Source of the DNA: Yeosuana aromativorans
GTDB taxonomy: Bacteria > Bacteroidota > Bacteroidia > Flavobacteriales > Flavobacteriaceae
Assembly (NCBI RefSeq): GCF_014646655.1
Contig: NZ_BMNR01000001.1
Location: forward strand, 190,077-254,076
Direction of reading: 5' to 3'
DNA: 64,000 nucleotides
Shown here piece after piece: positions 16,716 to 26,595 of the stretch (positions within the stretch are counted from its first letter, which is position 1; every line of letters begins with the position of its first letter). The notes under the pieces are model-generated. The model did no database searches and was not told the DNA's origin. It was given only the letters and a program-made list of their open reading frames with translations. Position numbers and translations under genes: made by a program.

Positions 16716-17357
16716 TTAGTTTTTGTTCATTGCAGAAAGCATACCACCGTAAACACCATTTAATGATGATAGGTTTGATGCTAATGATTTCATTTGCTCT
16801 TTAAGTTTAGCGGCATTTTCTACAGATTCTTCATTAATGGCAGCTTGACGATTAATGCTTTCTAATTGCACTTTATACAAGCTGTTTAACGATTCCATTT
16901 GGGCTGCTGCCAATGATAATTCTTCACCATATTTTTTAGTGGCTTCAATAGAATTAACAGTTGGTTGCATACTTTTTGCCGCACCTTCAAAGTTTTTAAT
17001 GCTATCGCCTAAACTAGCCATTAGCTCGCCATCTATTTTGGCTTCTTTTAATAATTCATCTAATTTTTTTGATAGTAGACCTTGGGCGTCTTTAGCTTCT
17101 TTTTTCTTGTTGGTAGATTCTCCACCAGCTAATTCTGGGTAAACAAGTGACCAATCTAATTCGTTGTCAACTGGTTCAAATGCTGAAATAGCAAATATTA
17201 TTGCTTCTGTAACTAGACCTATGGTTAACATCACGTTACCTGTTAGAAATCCAATTTCAAAATGAATGATTTTAAATAGGGCTCCAACGATTACAATTGA
17301 TGCTCCTAATCCATAAGCTAAATTCATAAACTTTTTGTTTGCTCTTGACTGTGCCAT
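16716..17357 (-). CDS. gldL: Gliding motility / type IX secretion motor protein GldL
   Basis: The 213-residue inner-membrane protein has two helices in the first 60 residues (about 11-30 and 38-60), followed by a cytoplasmic helical tail. The second helix carries a buried acidic residue, E51 in LVTEAIIF; family knowledge names a conserved Glu in this helix as important for proton flow, and E51 is in the right place. GldL pentamers surround a GldM dimer to form the rotary motor that drives secretion and gliding. It lies between gldK and gldM. Confidence 0.96.
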   Translation of the reverse strand: MAQSRANKKFMNLAYGLGASIVIVGALFKIIHFEIGFLTGNVMLTIGLVTEAIIFAISAFEPVDNELDWSLVYPELAGGESTNKKKEAKDAQGLLSKKLDELLKEAKIDGELMASLGDSIKNFEGAAKSMQPTVNSIEATKKYGEELSLAAAQMESLNSLYKVQLESINRQAAINEESVENAAKLKEQMKSLASNLSSLNGVYGGMLSAMNKN

Positions 17358-17420
17358 AATTTTCGGTTTTTAATTTAAGTAAAATACTTAAGTAGGTTAA
17401 TTAATAGTATTAAATTGTTG

Positions 17421-18794
17421 TTATTTATTCTTTGCGTTTTTTGTTACTTGTGTCCCCATATAGTCTTGTACCGTTCTAAATCCTATGTAGCATCTTGCAG
17501 AATCTGCATACTCATAATCTCTTGAACTGACTTGTAAAAAATACGCAACGTCTTTCCACGATCCTCCACGAACTACTTTCCGTTGATTATCGTCATCGTT
17601 TAAACTTGGATTGACAGTTGAAACATAATCATAGGATGATGGATCATAGGATGCATTTACCCATTCTGAAACGTTTCCTGCCATATTGTATAAATTATAA
17701 TCATTTGGTTCATATGATTTGGCCTCTACCGTATACAATGCCTGATCGGCTGCATAATCACCCCTCACAGGCTTAAAGTTGGCCATAAAACAACCTCTAT
17801 CACTCTTGGTGTAATAATCTCCCCAAGGATAGGTTGCTGCTTGCAGACCACCACGTGCCGCATATTCCCATTCTGCCTCCGATGGCAATCTGAAAGAATT
17901 TACCAAGGCAGCGCCTTTTCTGGATTTTTGATATGAGTTTTTATATAACGTTCTCCATTGGCAAAATGCTTTGGCTTGTTTCCAAGTCACCCCAACTACA
18001 GGATAGTCACTGTAGGCATCATGCCAGAAATAATCATTGTGCATGGGCTCATTATATGAATATGCAAAATCGCGTATCCATGTAGTTGTATCCGGATATA
18101 CCTCAATTTGTTCTTTGATTAAAACATCTTTTCGTTTTAAGTTTCTGTTTTTTGCAGCCTTTTGAATATCCATATAGGTATATTGAAACTTGAATTTGTT
18201 AACGTCCCAAGTACGTTGGCCGTTGTAAGACTCTTCAATAGGCAGGTGCATGGTATCCATAACTTCTGCATAATACATGTCTGGATAGTCATCGGTATCA
18301 AAAATCAAATCAACATCATGATTTAGTTTTCTTCCCTCATATCCAGTAGGACCTAAACCTGTATAGTTTTCAAACATATACTTTTCATAAACAGACATGT
18401 TTGCGGTATCTGCATCTTTAAAAGCAAATTCACCAATACCTCCATCTTCTTGTGTCATTCCAACCTCATCTGCCAAAATAGCCAATTTAGTTCTGATAAT
18501 AGAATCTCTTACCCAATTAACAAATTGTCTATACTCACTATTAGTGATTTCAGTCTCATCCATGTAAAAAGCTCTAACAGTCACAGTTTTTGCTGGTGCA
18601 TCATGCACACCTGCTAAGTCATCATCAGCTTTACCCATGATAAAGGCTCCACCAGGAACCAGTTCCATTCCATAAGGCTTTTCTGGATGCCATTTTTTTC
18701 CTTTAACACCAACTAATTCACCTCTATCATTAGAGCCACAACTAGCAAGCAATGTTAATAATACGGTTAATAAAACAAACTTCTTCATATCCAT
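17421..18794 (-). CDS. gldK: Gliding motility / type IX secretion lipoprotein GldK
   Basis: The 457-residue protein starts with a lipoprotein signal (lipobox LLASC, Cys near residue 19) and carries a formylglycine-generating-enzyme-like (SUMF1) fold. Family segments are visible: FRLPSEAEWEYAARGG, YNMAGNVSEWV and KVVRGGSWKD. GldK (PorK) forms the large periplasmic ring under the outer membrane together with GldN; catalytic activity is not expected. Translation could start at Met1 (18794) or Met3 (18788). It is the first gene of the leftward gldKLMN operon; gldJ, its paralogue, is not in the window. Confidence 0.96.
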   Translation of the reverse strand: MDMKKFVLLTVLLTLLASCGSNDRGELVGVKGKKWHPEKPYGMELVPGGAFIMGKADDDLAGVHDAPAKTVTVRAFYMDETEITNSEYRQFVNWVRDSIIRTKLAILADEVGMTQEDGGIGEFAFKDADTANMSVYEKYMFENYTGLGPTGYEGRKLNHDVDLIFDTDDYPDMYYAEVMDTMHLPIEESYNGQRTWDVNKFKFQYTYMDIQKAAKNRNLKRKDVLIKEQIEVYPDTTTWIRDFAYSYNEPMHNDYFWHDAYSDYPVVGVTWKQAKAFCQWRTLYKNSYQKSRKGAALVNSFRLPSEAEWEYAARGGLQAATYPWGDYYTKSDRGCFMANFKPVRGDYAADQALYTVEAKSYEPNDYNLYNMAGNVSEWVNASYDPSSYDYVSTVNPSLNDDDNQRKVVRGGSWKDVAYFLQVSSRDYEYADSARCYIGFRTVQDYMGTQVTKNAKNK

Positions 18795-18879
18795 AGAAAA
18801 CTCGAGGTTAATTATTTATGCTACATTTTGAGAGCGTAAACATATTTATATATTTTTTAAAAAACAACTTTTTTTGAAA

Positions 18880-18925
18880 AAAAATTACATTTCATCGTAA
18901 AAAAACTGCATTTTACCGATGAAAT
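18880..18925 (-). terminator. Terminator of the arginase-fold gene
   Basis: ATTTCATCG (18889-18897) and CGATGAAAT (18917-18925) form a perfect stem that continues with TAAAA/TTTTA inside, giving about 14 pairs with one bulge. On the minus strand it is followed by GTAATTTTTTTT. It separates the 18953-20119 gene from gldK. Confidence 0.75.
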
Positions 18926-18952
18926 TAGGGTTTTAACTTATTTTTATTTATT

Positions 18953-20119
18953 TCAGATACAATTCTTTTGAAATGCTTTATACCAACGGTCTGGAACTAT
19001 ATTGTTACAAGCGTCCAGATAATCTTGGTGCATGCAAGGTAATAACGTGTGTCTCTTTAATTTATTATTGACCTCAGTCAAAAAAGGAATCTCAATCCAC
19101 CAGCGTCCTGTTTTATTACTTTTATAGAATATCAATTCTTGATCGTCAACTAAGGTAATGTATTTTTGATAATTATTTTCATTTGTGAAATCATCATCCT
19201 TGACCCTAAAATTAACGCCTTCTATAAAATACCATATTATTTGTGCTATGAGCATGGAAGTTATCTCATCATCTTTTGATGGGCTATATTCATAAATCCC
19301 AATTGAGGAAACCTTATTGCTTATCCCTGCGTAACGCGAAATGGCACAAATTTCCTTTCCATCAAATCCGTTGGGAGAATACTTTTGGTTCAAACTCACT
19401 TCTGAACTCTTAACTGAATTTAAATCTATGCTAACTATATTAGCATCTCTTAAAACCGGTTCTACAAGGGTGATATCCTTTGATATTTGGCCTAAGCGAT
19501 AGGATTCAAAATACAGTTTATCCATCAAATCTATTTCTTCCTGTGAATTGAAATAGGTTTGATAACCTACAGTTGCATAATTAAACAAGTTATAAGGCTT
19601 ATCTAAAATAATCTTTCCAACAAAGCTATTGTTTTTTATAGGCTTGGTGGAATCTCCCAAATCAAATTTGCAGTCTACATTCACCACGTTTACCATGGGT
19701 ATTATAGCGTCATAAGCTCTGTAATTGGCATACGTCAAGTCTTGGCTACCACCAATAATAATAGGAATGATTTGTTTGTTGATTAATATAGCCAGTGTTG
19801 TTTTAAGGGCAAAATAGGTGTCTTCAACCGTTTCACCTTTATTGATGTCACCAAGATCAGCCACAATAGTAGTCCAACTTCCTGGAAATAAGGCATACAA
19901 TGATTTTCTGATTTCATTTATCTGAAATTCCTCTCCTATATAATTGGAGTCATTTCTGTTTTCCAAAACACCTATGATAGCAATGCCAACTCCTTCAAGG
20001 TCTGGCAAACCATTTCGTTTTGAATGGATTCGTAATTTTCTGCCCAGTGCTTGCTGGGAAAGTAATTCGTTATGAGCCAACACCATGTCTGAAACCGGAG
20101 ACAGAAAATTGAAATTCAT
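18953..20119 (-). CDS. Arginase-fold protein (formimidoylglutamase-like) with changed metal site
   Basis: The 388-residue protein follows the arginase/agmatinase/formiminoglutamase fold: IPIIIGGSQDLTYAN stands where GGDHS is expected, VVNVDCKFDLGD where NxDAHxD is expected, and ANIVSIDLNSVKSSE where SxDxDxxDP is expected. By this alignment the metal ligands His, His and the last Asp are replaced by Q126, K151 and N232, while D149, D153 and D230 remain. A two-manganese enzyme of the usual type is therefore unlikely. Similar proteins are often annotated as formimidoylglutamase in flavobacteria. It is upstream of gldK, separated by a terminator, and follows topA in the same direction. Confidence 0.75.
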   Translation of the reverse strand: MNFNFLSPVSDMVLAHNELLSQQALGRKLRIHSKRNGLPDLEGVGIAIIGVLENRNDSNYIGEEFQINEIRKSLYALFPGSWTTIVADLGDINKGETVEDTYFALKTTLAILINKQIIPIIIGGSQDLTYANYRAYDAIIPMVNVVNVDCKFDLGDSTKPIKNNSFVGKIILDKPYNLFNYATVGYQTYFNSQEEIDLMDKLYFESYRLGQISKDITLVEPVLRDANIVSIDLNSVKSSEVSLNQKYSPNGFDGKEICAISRYAGISNKVSSIGIYEYSPSKDDEITSMLIAQIIWYFIEGVNFRVKDDDFTNENNYQKYITLVDDQELIFYKSNKTGRWWIEIPFLTEVNNKLKRHTLLPCMHQDYLDACNNIVPDRWYKAFQKNCI

Positions 20120-20211
20120 CTGTTAATTAGTGTTTATTGTTTTAGAGGTCAGATGCATTGTCCTTGTTAAATATTTAGAATTGCCAAATTAGTAGATAAA
20201 CATTTCATAAC

Positions 20212-22701
20212 CTACTTCTTTTTAGCTGTGGATTTTTTCTTAGCGGTCTTTTTCTTGGGCGCCTTTTGCTCTAAAAGCGCTTGTGCCTTTTCCAGTGTCA
20301 TTTTAGACACATCCACGGATTTATCCAGTTCTACTTTTGTCTTTCCTTTGATGATATTATGGCGTCCCCAACGGGCTTTTTCCACACGTATGCCTTCTTC
20401 TTCCCAGTTGTGCACTACCTTTTCAATATCCTTTTGGATTTTATTTTCAATAAGTTCAATAATATCACTTTCTGACAAATCATCCCAATCATATTTATTA
20501 TTGACATTAATAAACATGTTGTTCCATTTAATAAAAGGCCCGAAACGTCCTTTTCCTTTTTGAACGGGTAGGTTTTTATAGGTATAAATAGGCGCGTCTG
20601 CTTCCTCTTTTTCTTTTATCAAATCAATGGCATCATCAAGCTCTACACTGAGTGGGTCAACTCCTTTTGGCAGTGACACAAACTTTTTACCAAACCTAAC
20701 ATAAGGTCCAAAACGCCCATTATTCACTTCTATATTTTCACCTTTGTAGGTTCCCAAACTTTTTGGAAGCTGAAATAAATCCATTGCCTCCTCATAGGTT
20801 ATGGTGTTTAGTTGTTGGTCTGGTGACAAGCTGGCAAATTGAGGTTTTTCATCATCATCCACCGTGCCTATTTGAACCATAGGACCAAATTTTCCTAAAC
20901 GTACACTGACTTGTTTACCTGTTTTAGGGTCGGTCCCCAAAACGCGTTCTCCAGATTCCCTATCGGCATTCTCCTGAACATGCTCAACTTGCGGATGAAA
21001 GTCTTTGTAAAAACTCTTCATCATTTTGGTCCAGTCTTCTTTTCCTTCAGCTATGTCATCAAAATCTTCTTCTACCTTGGCTGTAAAATTATAGTCTAAA
21101 ATATGTTCAAAATGATTTACCAAAAAGTCTGTCACAATCATCCCAATATCCGTTGGAACCAACTTACCTTTATCAGAGCCTACTTTTTCAGTTAGCACCT
21201 TATCCTTTACAGTTCCTTTTTTTAGGGTCAGCTGTGTGTAATTGCGTTCAACACCTTCCACACTACCTTTTTCAACATAATTTCTATTTTGTATGGTTGA
21301 AATAGTTGGCGCATACGTTGACGGACGACCAATACCCAATTCTTCCAATTGTTTTACCAAAGAAGCTTCTGTATATCTATATGGAGGGCGGGTGTAACGC
21401 TCTGTTGCAGTAATATAATTATTATGGAGTGTTTCATTGGTTTTCATGGCTGGCAACATACCTTCTTGCTCGGCATCTTCATCATCACTACCTTCTAAAT
21501 ACACCTTTAAAAAACCATCAAACGTAATAACCTCTCCATTTGCCGTAAACAAATCTTTATGGTTTGAAGCACTGATTTTAACATTGGTGCGTTCCAATTC
21601 AGCTTCACTCATTTGTGATGCAATGGCACGTTTCCAAATCAAATCATATAAACGCGATTGATCTCTATCAATATCAACAGAATGTAATGAAAAGTCCGTT
21701 GGCCTGATAGCCTCGTGGGCCTCTTGAGCCCCTTTTGATTTTCCTGAGTAATTTCTCGGTTTGCTATATTTTGAACCAAAAGCACTTTCAATTTCTTTTT
21801 GGGCTCCTTTTCTGGCTTCATCAGATAAGTTTACACTATCTGTTCTCATGTAGGTTATTAAACCAGATTCATACAGGCGTTGTGCCAAGGTCATGGTTTT
21901 ACTAACAGAAAAGTACAACTTTCTGGACGCCTCTTGCTGTAACGTTGATGTTGTGAATGGTGCTGCTGGCGATTTTTTTGCAGGTTTCTTTTCTAAATCG
22001 GCTACTTTAAAGGTTGCCGCAGCATTTGACTCCAAAAACTTGTAAGCCTCTTCTTTGGTGGAAAAGGTTTTTGGTAACTTAGCCTTAAACGATTGCCCTG
22101 CTTCATTGGAGAACTCAGCATCAATTCTATAGGAAGCAACAGGTTTAAAATCCTGGATTTCACGCTCCCGCTCTACAATTAATCTAACAGATACAGATTG
22201 TACACGTCCGGCAGACAGACCTCCTTTTACTTTACGCCAAAGCACTGGAGACAATTCATACCCAACAATTCTGTCTAAAACCCTCCGGGCTTGTTGGGCA
22301 TCAACTAAATGATAATCTATGTCGCGTGGATTTTCAATGGCTTTTTGAATGGCCGTTTTAGTAATTTCATGAAAAACAATACGTTTGGTCTTTGCTTTGT
22401 CCAAATTTAAAGTCTCGGCCAAATGCCATGCAATAGCTTCTCCTTCACGGTCCTCATCACTTGCCAGCCACACCATATCGGAGTTTTTCGCTAAATCCTT
22501 GAGTTTTTTTACAACTGCTTTCTTGTCTCTTGAAACTTCATATTTTGGTTTAAAATCACCTTCTACATCAACACCTAACTCCTTTGAAGGAAGATCTGAT
22601 ATGTGCCCAAAACTAGATTCAACTTTAAAATCCTTTCCTAAAAATTTTTCTATAGTTTTGGCCTTAGCTGGTGACTCTACAATTACTAAATTCTTCGCCA
22701 T
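20212..22701 (-). CDS. topA: DNA topoisomerase I
   Basis: The 829-residue type IA enzyme relaxes negative supercoils by cutting one strand. The Toprim domain is at the N-terminus (LVIVESPAKAKTIEKFLG, with DEDREGEAIAWH). The active site LITYMRTDSVNLS puts the catalytic Tyr at 284. The C-terminal third has repeats with GRFGPYVRFG- and GRFGPFIKW-like motifs instead of Cys zinc fingers, as in many Bacteroidota enzymes, and ends in a Lys-rich tail (KKKTAKKKSTAKKK). The start MAKNLVIVESPAKAK is standard. It may be cotranscribed with the arginase-fold gene 92 bases downstream. Confidence 0.97.
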   Translation of the reverse strand: MAKNLVIVESPAKAKTIEKFLGKDFKVESSFGHISDLPSKELGVDVEGDFKPKYEVSRDKKAVVKKLKDLAKNSDMVWLASDEDREGEAIAWHLAETLNLDKAKTKRIVFHEITKTAIQKAIENPRDIDYHLVDAQQARRVLDRIVGYELSPVLWRKVKGGLSAGRVQSVSVRLIVEREREIQDFKPVASYRIDAEFSNEAGQSFKAKLPKTFSTKEEAYKFLESNAAATFKVADLEKKPAKKSPAAPFTTSTLQQEASRKLYFSVSKTMTLAQRLYESGLITYMRTDSVNLSDEARKGAQKEIESAFGSKYSKPRNYSGKSKGAQEAHEAIRPTDFSLHSVDIDRDQSRLYDLIWKRAIASQMSEAELERTNVKISASNHKDLFTANGEVITFDGFLKVYLEGSDDEDAEQEGMLPAMKTNETLHNNYITATERYTRPPYRYTEASLVKQLEELGIGRPSTYAPTISTIQNRNYVEKGSVEGVERNYTQLTLKKGTVKDKVLTEKVGSDKGKLVPTDIGMIVTDFLVNHFEHILDYNFTAKVEEDFDDIAEGKEDWTKMMKSFYKDFHPQVEHVQENADRESGERVLGTDPKTGKQVSVRLGKFGPMVQIGTVDDDEKPQFASLSPDQQLNTITYEEAMDLFQLPKSLGTYKGENIEVNNGRFGPYVRFGKKFVSLPKGVDPLSVELDDAIDLIKEKEEADAPIYTYKNLPVQKGKGRFGPFIKWNNMFINVNNKYDWDDLSESDIIELIENKIQKDIEKVVHNWEEEGIRVEKARWGRHNIIKGKTKVELDKSVDVSKMTLEKAQALLEQKAPKKKTAKKKSTAKKK

Positions 22702-22720
22702 ACGTCTTTTTTTGAAGGTA

Positions 22721-22728
22721 CAAATGTA
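22721..22728 (-). promoter_or_regulatory. -7 box of topA
   Basis: CAAATGTA on the plus strand reads TACATTTG on the minus strand, matching TAnnTTTG. It is 20 bases upstream of the topA ATG. No clear -33 box is seen. Confidence 0.45.
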
Positions 22729-22855
22729 TATGAAAAAAAGTTTATGTACCTAATTTATAGATTATCTGTTAGCTGACCATATTAAAAAAACCATAATTAA
22801 AACCATAAAACGCACCTGTTTTTGAAAAATAAAAGCACTCTAAAAAAACAATAAT

Positions 22856-23623
22856 CTATTCATGGATTTCAACGGTAGTTTCTTCATCAAACCCTACAAC
22901 TTGTTTGTAAACAAAATACAATGGTAAGTATATAAATGGTGATAAGAACAATGCCCCTATTCCACAAGTCAATAAGGTCAATACAATGACCAATAAATTA
23001 GCAACTACAAACAACCCAAAAGAAATCAACCATTTTTTAGTGCCTAATTTAAAACTGATATTTACAATGTCACCTATCTGCATTTCTGGGTTAAAGGCAA
23101 ACACAATGGTAAAAAACGATATAGGTATAATGGTATAAATCAAAGGTATATAACACAATAAGGCTGATATCAATGAAATTAAAATTACCATAAACGTCAG
23201 CATGGTGACCCTGCCAAAATATTTTCCTTTTAAAAAATAAAACAAATCTGAAGCCTTAACTGTTTCGCCTTGGTCAATAGCCCTTAAAATTCTGTAAAAA
23301 CCTGCATTAAGTGCAGTTTGAAAAACAGTGGCCGCTAAAATGCCCAAAACAAAAAGCACCAAGTAAAAAACAGTAAACCCGGCAAATAAAGAGTCCAAGC
23401 CATCAGGCATTTTTCCCTGTTTAGAGTCTGCAATAATCGACATTACAAAGGGAACATACAATACAATAATGAACGGCAAGGTGATAATCAAAATAAAAAT
23501 TTCCAACAAAAAGCCATACAACCAGCTCTTTTTAAACAATTCCATTGATTTGTCAAAAATATCTCCAAATTCCAACGATTTGGCATCACTTATTTTTTCT
23601 GAAATACTGCTAAGATTATTCAT
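22856..23623 (-). CDS. Conserved multi-spanning membrane protein
   Basis: The 255-residue protein has a short soluble start and about six membrane helices, in the stretches roughly 35-65, 80-105, 135-180 and 195-235. A repeated plan is visible: FGDIFDKSMELFKKSWLYG near the start and IGDIVNISFKLGTKKWLISFG in the second half. This plan recalls families annotated as glycerophosphodiester phosphodiesterase membrane domain or DUF975; in flavobacteria such proteins are often mislabelled beta-carotene monooxygenase. The function is unknown. It lies divergent to miaB. Confidence 0.7.
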   Translation of the reverse strand: MNNLSSISEKISDAKSLEFGDIFDKSMELFKKSWLYGFLLEIFILIITLPFIIVLYVPFVMSIIADSKQGKMPDGLDSLFAGFTVFYLVLFVLGILAATVFQTALNAGFYRILRAIDQGETVKASDLFYFLKGKYFGRVTMLTFMVILISLISALLCYIPLIYTIIPISFFTIVFAFNPEMQIGDIVNISFKLGTKKWLISFGLFVVANLLVIVLTLLTCGIGALFLSPFIYLPLYFVYKQVVGFDEETTVEIHE

Positions 23624-23701
23624 TCTTTTTAAATGTTAGTTTGGTTTTGCTAAAAGTAAATACTTTAATAGTTTTATCACAATTTTAATACAATTTTACA
23701 T

Positions 23702-23741
23702 CTGACACTTTGTCAGAAAACATAAATTTGTCGTATCTTTG
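23702..23741 (+). promoter_or_regulatory. Promoter of miaB with overlapping palindrome
   Basis: TTTG at 23709-23712 and TATCTTTG at 23734-23741 match the Bacteroidota -33 and -7 boxes with a 21-base spacer, 35 bases before the miaB ATG. CTGACA (23702-23707) and TGTCAG (23711-23716) form a perfect inverted repeat around the -33 box, which may be an operator. Confidence 0.65.
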
Positions 23742-23776
23742 CACACTTATTGACAATAGTTGCTTTCAATAACAAT

Positions 23777-25222
23777 ATGGAAAAGATTATAGACGAAAAC
23801 AAACAAGGCGAATCACTTGTTTTAGAACAAAAAAAAGATAACACTAAAAAACTATTCATTGAAAGTTATGGTTGCGCCATGAACTTTAGCGATAGTGAAA
23901 TTGTAGCATCTATTCTATCTGATCAAGGCTACAACACCACACAACACCTTGAGGATGCCGATTTGGTCTTGGTAAACACCTGTTCCATTAGAGATAAAGC
24001 TGAACAAACCATTAGAAAACGTTTGGAAAAATACAATGCCGTAAAAAAAATCAATCCAGGCATGAAAGTGGGTGTTTTGGGCTGCATGGCAGAGCGGTTG
24101 AAAAGCAAATTTCTTGAAGAAGAAAAGATTGTTGATTTGGTTGTAGGTCCTGATGCCTATAAAGATTTACCCAATCTGTTGAGTGATGTTGATGAAGGAC
24201 GGGATGCCATTAATGTGATTCTTTCAAAAGAAGAAACCTATGGTGACATATCACCCGTACGATTAAATAGTAATGGCATAACCGCTTTTGTGTCCATTAC
24301 CCGTGGTTGTGATAATATGTGTACATTTTGCGTGGTGCCGTTTACCAGAGGGCGCGAGCGCAGTAGAGACCCACAAAGTATCATAGAAGAAGTCAATGAT
24401 TTATGGAACAAGGGGTATAAAGAAGTCACTTTACTTGGCCAAAATGTGGATAGCTACTTGTGGTATGGTGGCGGATTGAAAAAAGATTTTGATAAAGCCA
24501 CAGATATCCAAAAGGCAACGGCCGTTTCTTTTTCTAACTTGTTGGAATTATGCGCCAAGGCACAGCCTAAAATGCGTATACGGTTCTCAACATCCAATCC
24601 ACAGGATATGACGCTAGACGTAGTGGAAACCATGGCTAAATATGATAATATTTGCAATTACATTCACTTACCAGTTCAAAGTGGCAGCAACCGTATTTTA
24701 AAGGAAATGAACAGACAACATACGGTTGAAGAATACAAAGCACTAATTGACAACATCAGACGGATCATTCCAGATTGTGGCATCAGCCAGGATATGATAA
24801 CAGGTTTTCCAACAGAAACCGAAGCAGACCATCAAGACACCTTGAGCTTAATGGACTATGTTAAATATGACTTTGGATACATGTTTGCCTATTCGGAGCG
24901 CCCAGGCACCTTGGCAGAACGAAAAATGGAAGACGACGTACCGCATGAAATCAAAAAAAGACGCCTTGCAGAAATCGTGGCTTTACAACAAAAGCACAGT
25001 CAATACAGAACCGAACAGTTTTTAGGTAAGACGGTAGAAGTTCTCATAGAAAAACCATCAAAAAAATCAGATGCACATTGGTCGGGGAGAAACCCACAAA
25101 GCACGGTGGTTGTTTTTCCAAAAGAGAATTATAAAGTAGGTGATTTTGTTAATGTAAAAGTAACTGACTGCACCAGCGCAACCCTTATTGGCGAAGCGGT
25201 TGGGTATTCAAAAAACAATTAA
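23777..25222 (+). CDS. miaB: tRNA-2-methylthio-N6-isopentenyladenosine synthase MiaB
   Basis: The 481-residue radical-SAM enzyme adds a methylthio group to i6A37 of tRNAs that read UNN codons. The N-terminal UPF0004 domain has ESYGCAMNFSDSE and its further Cys in NTCSIR and VLGCMAER. The radical-SAM motif is RGCDNMCTFCVVPF (CxxxCxxC). A TRAM domain ends the protein (FVNVKVTDCTSATLIGEAVG). The frame opens with TTG at 23750, but the ATG at 23777 lies at a good distance from the promoter and is preferred. It is the first gene of a plus-strand series with the sigma-54 activator, lptE and secG. Confidence 0.96.
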   Translation: MEKIIDENKQGESLVLEQKKDNTKKLFIESYGCAMNFSDSEIVASILSDQGYNTTQHLEDADLVLVNTCSIRDKAEQTIRKRLEKYNAVKKINPGMKVGVLGCMAERLKSKFLEEEKIVDLVVGPDAYKDLPNLLSDVDEGRDAINVILSKEETYGDISPVRLNSNGITAFVSITRGCDNMCTFCVVPFTRGRERSRDPQSIIEEVNDLWNKGYKEVTLLGQNVDSYLWYGGGLKKDFDKATDIQKATAVSFSNLLELCAKAQPKMRIRFSTSNPQDMTLDVVETMAKYDNICNYIHLPVQSGSNRILKEMNRQHTVEEYKALIDNIRRIIPDCGISQDMITGFPTETEADHQDTLSLMDYVKYDFGYMFAYSERPGTLAERKMEDDVPHEIKKRRLAEIVALQQKHSQYRTEQFLGKTVEVLIEKPSKKSDAHWSGRNPQSTVVVFPKENYKVGDFVNVKVTDCTSATLIGEAVGYSKNN

Positions 25223-25293
25223 AACAAAAAATAACCAAGATTATAGAACCAAGAATAAAGATGGTATTTTAAAATCTTGAATATAAAAAAATA

Positions 25294-26559
25294 ATGGAAT
25301 CAGTTCAAGCCATCAAACAACGTTTCGGGATTATTGGTAATTCTCCCGCGCTTAATAGAGCCATTGAAAAAGCCATTCAGGTAGCACCTACTGACATCTC
25401 CGTTTTAGTAACCGGTGAAAGTGGTGTTGGTAAGGAAAGCATCCCAAAAATAATCCATCAATTGTCACACCGTAAACATGGCAAGTATATTGCCGTAAAC
25501 TGTGGTGCCATTCCCGAAGGAACCATTGACAGTGAGTTGTTCGGACATGAAAAAGGCTCGTTTACAGGAGCCACACAAACCCGTGAAGGGTATTTTGAAG
25601 TTGCCAATGGTGGCACAATTTTTCTGGATGAGGTTGGTGAATTGCCTCTAACAACCCAGGTACGTTTATTGCGGGTTTTAGAAAATGGTGAGTTTTTAAA
25701 AGTAGGTTCCAGTAAAGTCCAAAAAACCGATGTACGTATTGTGGCTGCCACCAATGCCAACATGTTTGAAGCCATAAAAAAAGAACAGTTCCGTGAAGAT
25801 TTATATTACCGATTGAGCACGGTAGACATCCATTTGCCACCTCTACGGGATCGTCAAGAGGATATCCATTTACTGTTCAGAAAATTTGCCAGTGACTTCG
25901 CCTTAAAGTATAAAATGCCCACCATTAAATTGACTGATGAGGCTGTCCAAGTACTTTTAAAACATCGTTGGAGCGGAAATATCAGACAACTCCGAAACAT
26001 AGCCGAACAAATATCAGTCTTAGAACAAAATAGAACCATTACCGCAGAAACCCTCAACAGTTATTTACCCACAACAGGCAGCAATTTACCAGCTGTGATT
26101 AAACACACAAAATCGGATAGTGACTTTAGCAGTGAACGGGAAATACTGTACAAAGTCTTGTTTGACATGAAAAGTGATTTAAACGATTTGAAAAAGCTCA
26201 CTTTAGAGCTCATGAAAAAGGGCAATGTAAAAGATGTTGAAAAAGAACACGAAGGATTGATACAGAAAATTTATGGCTCACAAGATGATGAAACGGAGTT
26301 TGAAGAAGCTATAGATGATTCTGAATTATTATCTATTCCTGAACACGGCATTGCCCCAAAAGACATCAACAACACACAGGATAAATATCATTTTGCCGAA
26401 GAGATTGAAGAAGAAGAGACCTTGTCGTTACATGACAAAGAACTGGAATTAATCAAAAAATCCCTTGAGCGTCACAACGGAAAACGTAAATTAGCAGCCG
26501 AGGAGCTTGGTATTAGCGAACGCACACTTTATAGAAAAATCAAACAATATGATTTATAA
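25294..26559 (+). CDS. Sigma-54-dependent transcriptional activator without receiver domain
   Basis: The 421-residue protein starts directly with the AAA+ domain: Walker A GESGVGKE at 41-48, [13 protein letters not shown] with the sigma-54-contacting loop as GSFTGA at 88-93, and Walker [13 protein letters not shown]. After an acidic linker (about 270-380) a Fis-type helix-turn-helix closes the protein ([19 protein letters not shown]). No N-terminal receiver, GAF or PAS domain is present, so control must come from expression, partners or the linker. Bacteroidota keep this gene next to miaB and lptE. Its targets are unknown; the GSFTGA loop differs by one residue from the common GAFTGA. Confidence 0.92.
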   Translation: MESVQAIKQRFGIIGNSPALNRAIEKAIQVAPTDISVLVTGESGVGKESIPKIIHQLSHRKHGKYIAVNCGAIPEGTIDSELFGHEKGSFTGATQTREGYFEVANGGTIFLDEVGELPLTTQVRLLRVLENGEFLKVGSSKVQKTDVRIVAATNANMFEAIKKEQFREDLYYRLSTVDIHLPPLRDRQEDIHLLFRKFASDFALKYKMPTIKLTDEAVQVLLKHRWSGNIRQLRNIAEQISVLEQNRTITAETLNSYLPTTGSNLPAVIKHTKSDSDFSSEREILYKVLFDMKSDLNDLKKLTLELMKKGNVKDVEKEHEGLIQKIYGSQDDETEFEEAIDDSELLSIPEHGIAPKDINNTQDKYHFAEEIEEEETLSLHDKELELIKKSLERHNGKRKLAAEELGISERTLYRKIKQYDL

Positions 26560-26595
26560 TTTTAAGTTTATCTATTGTATTTACAGTCTCAAAAT

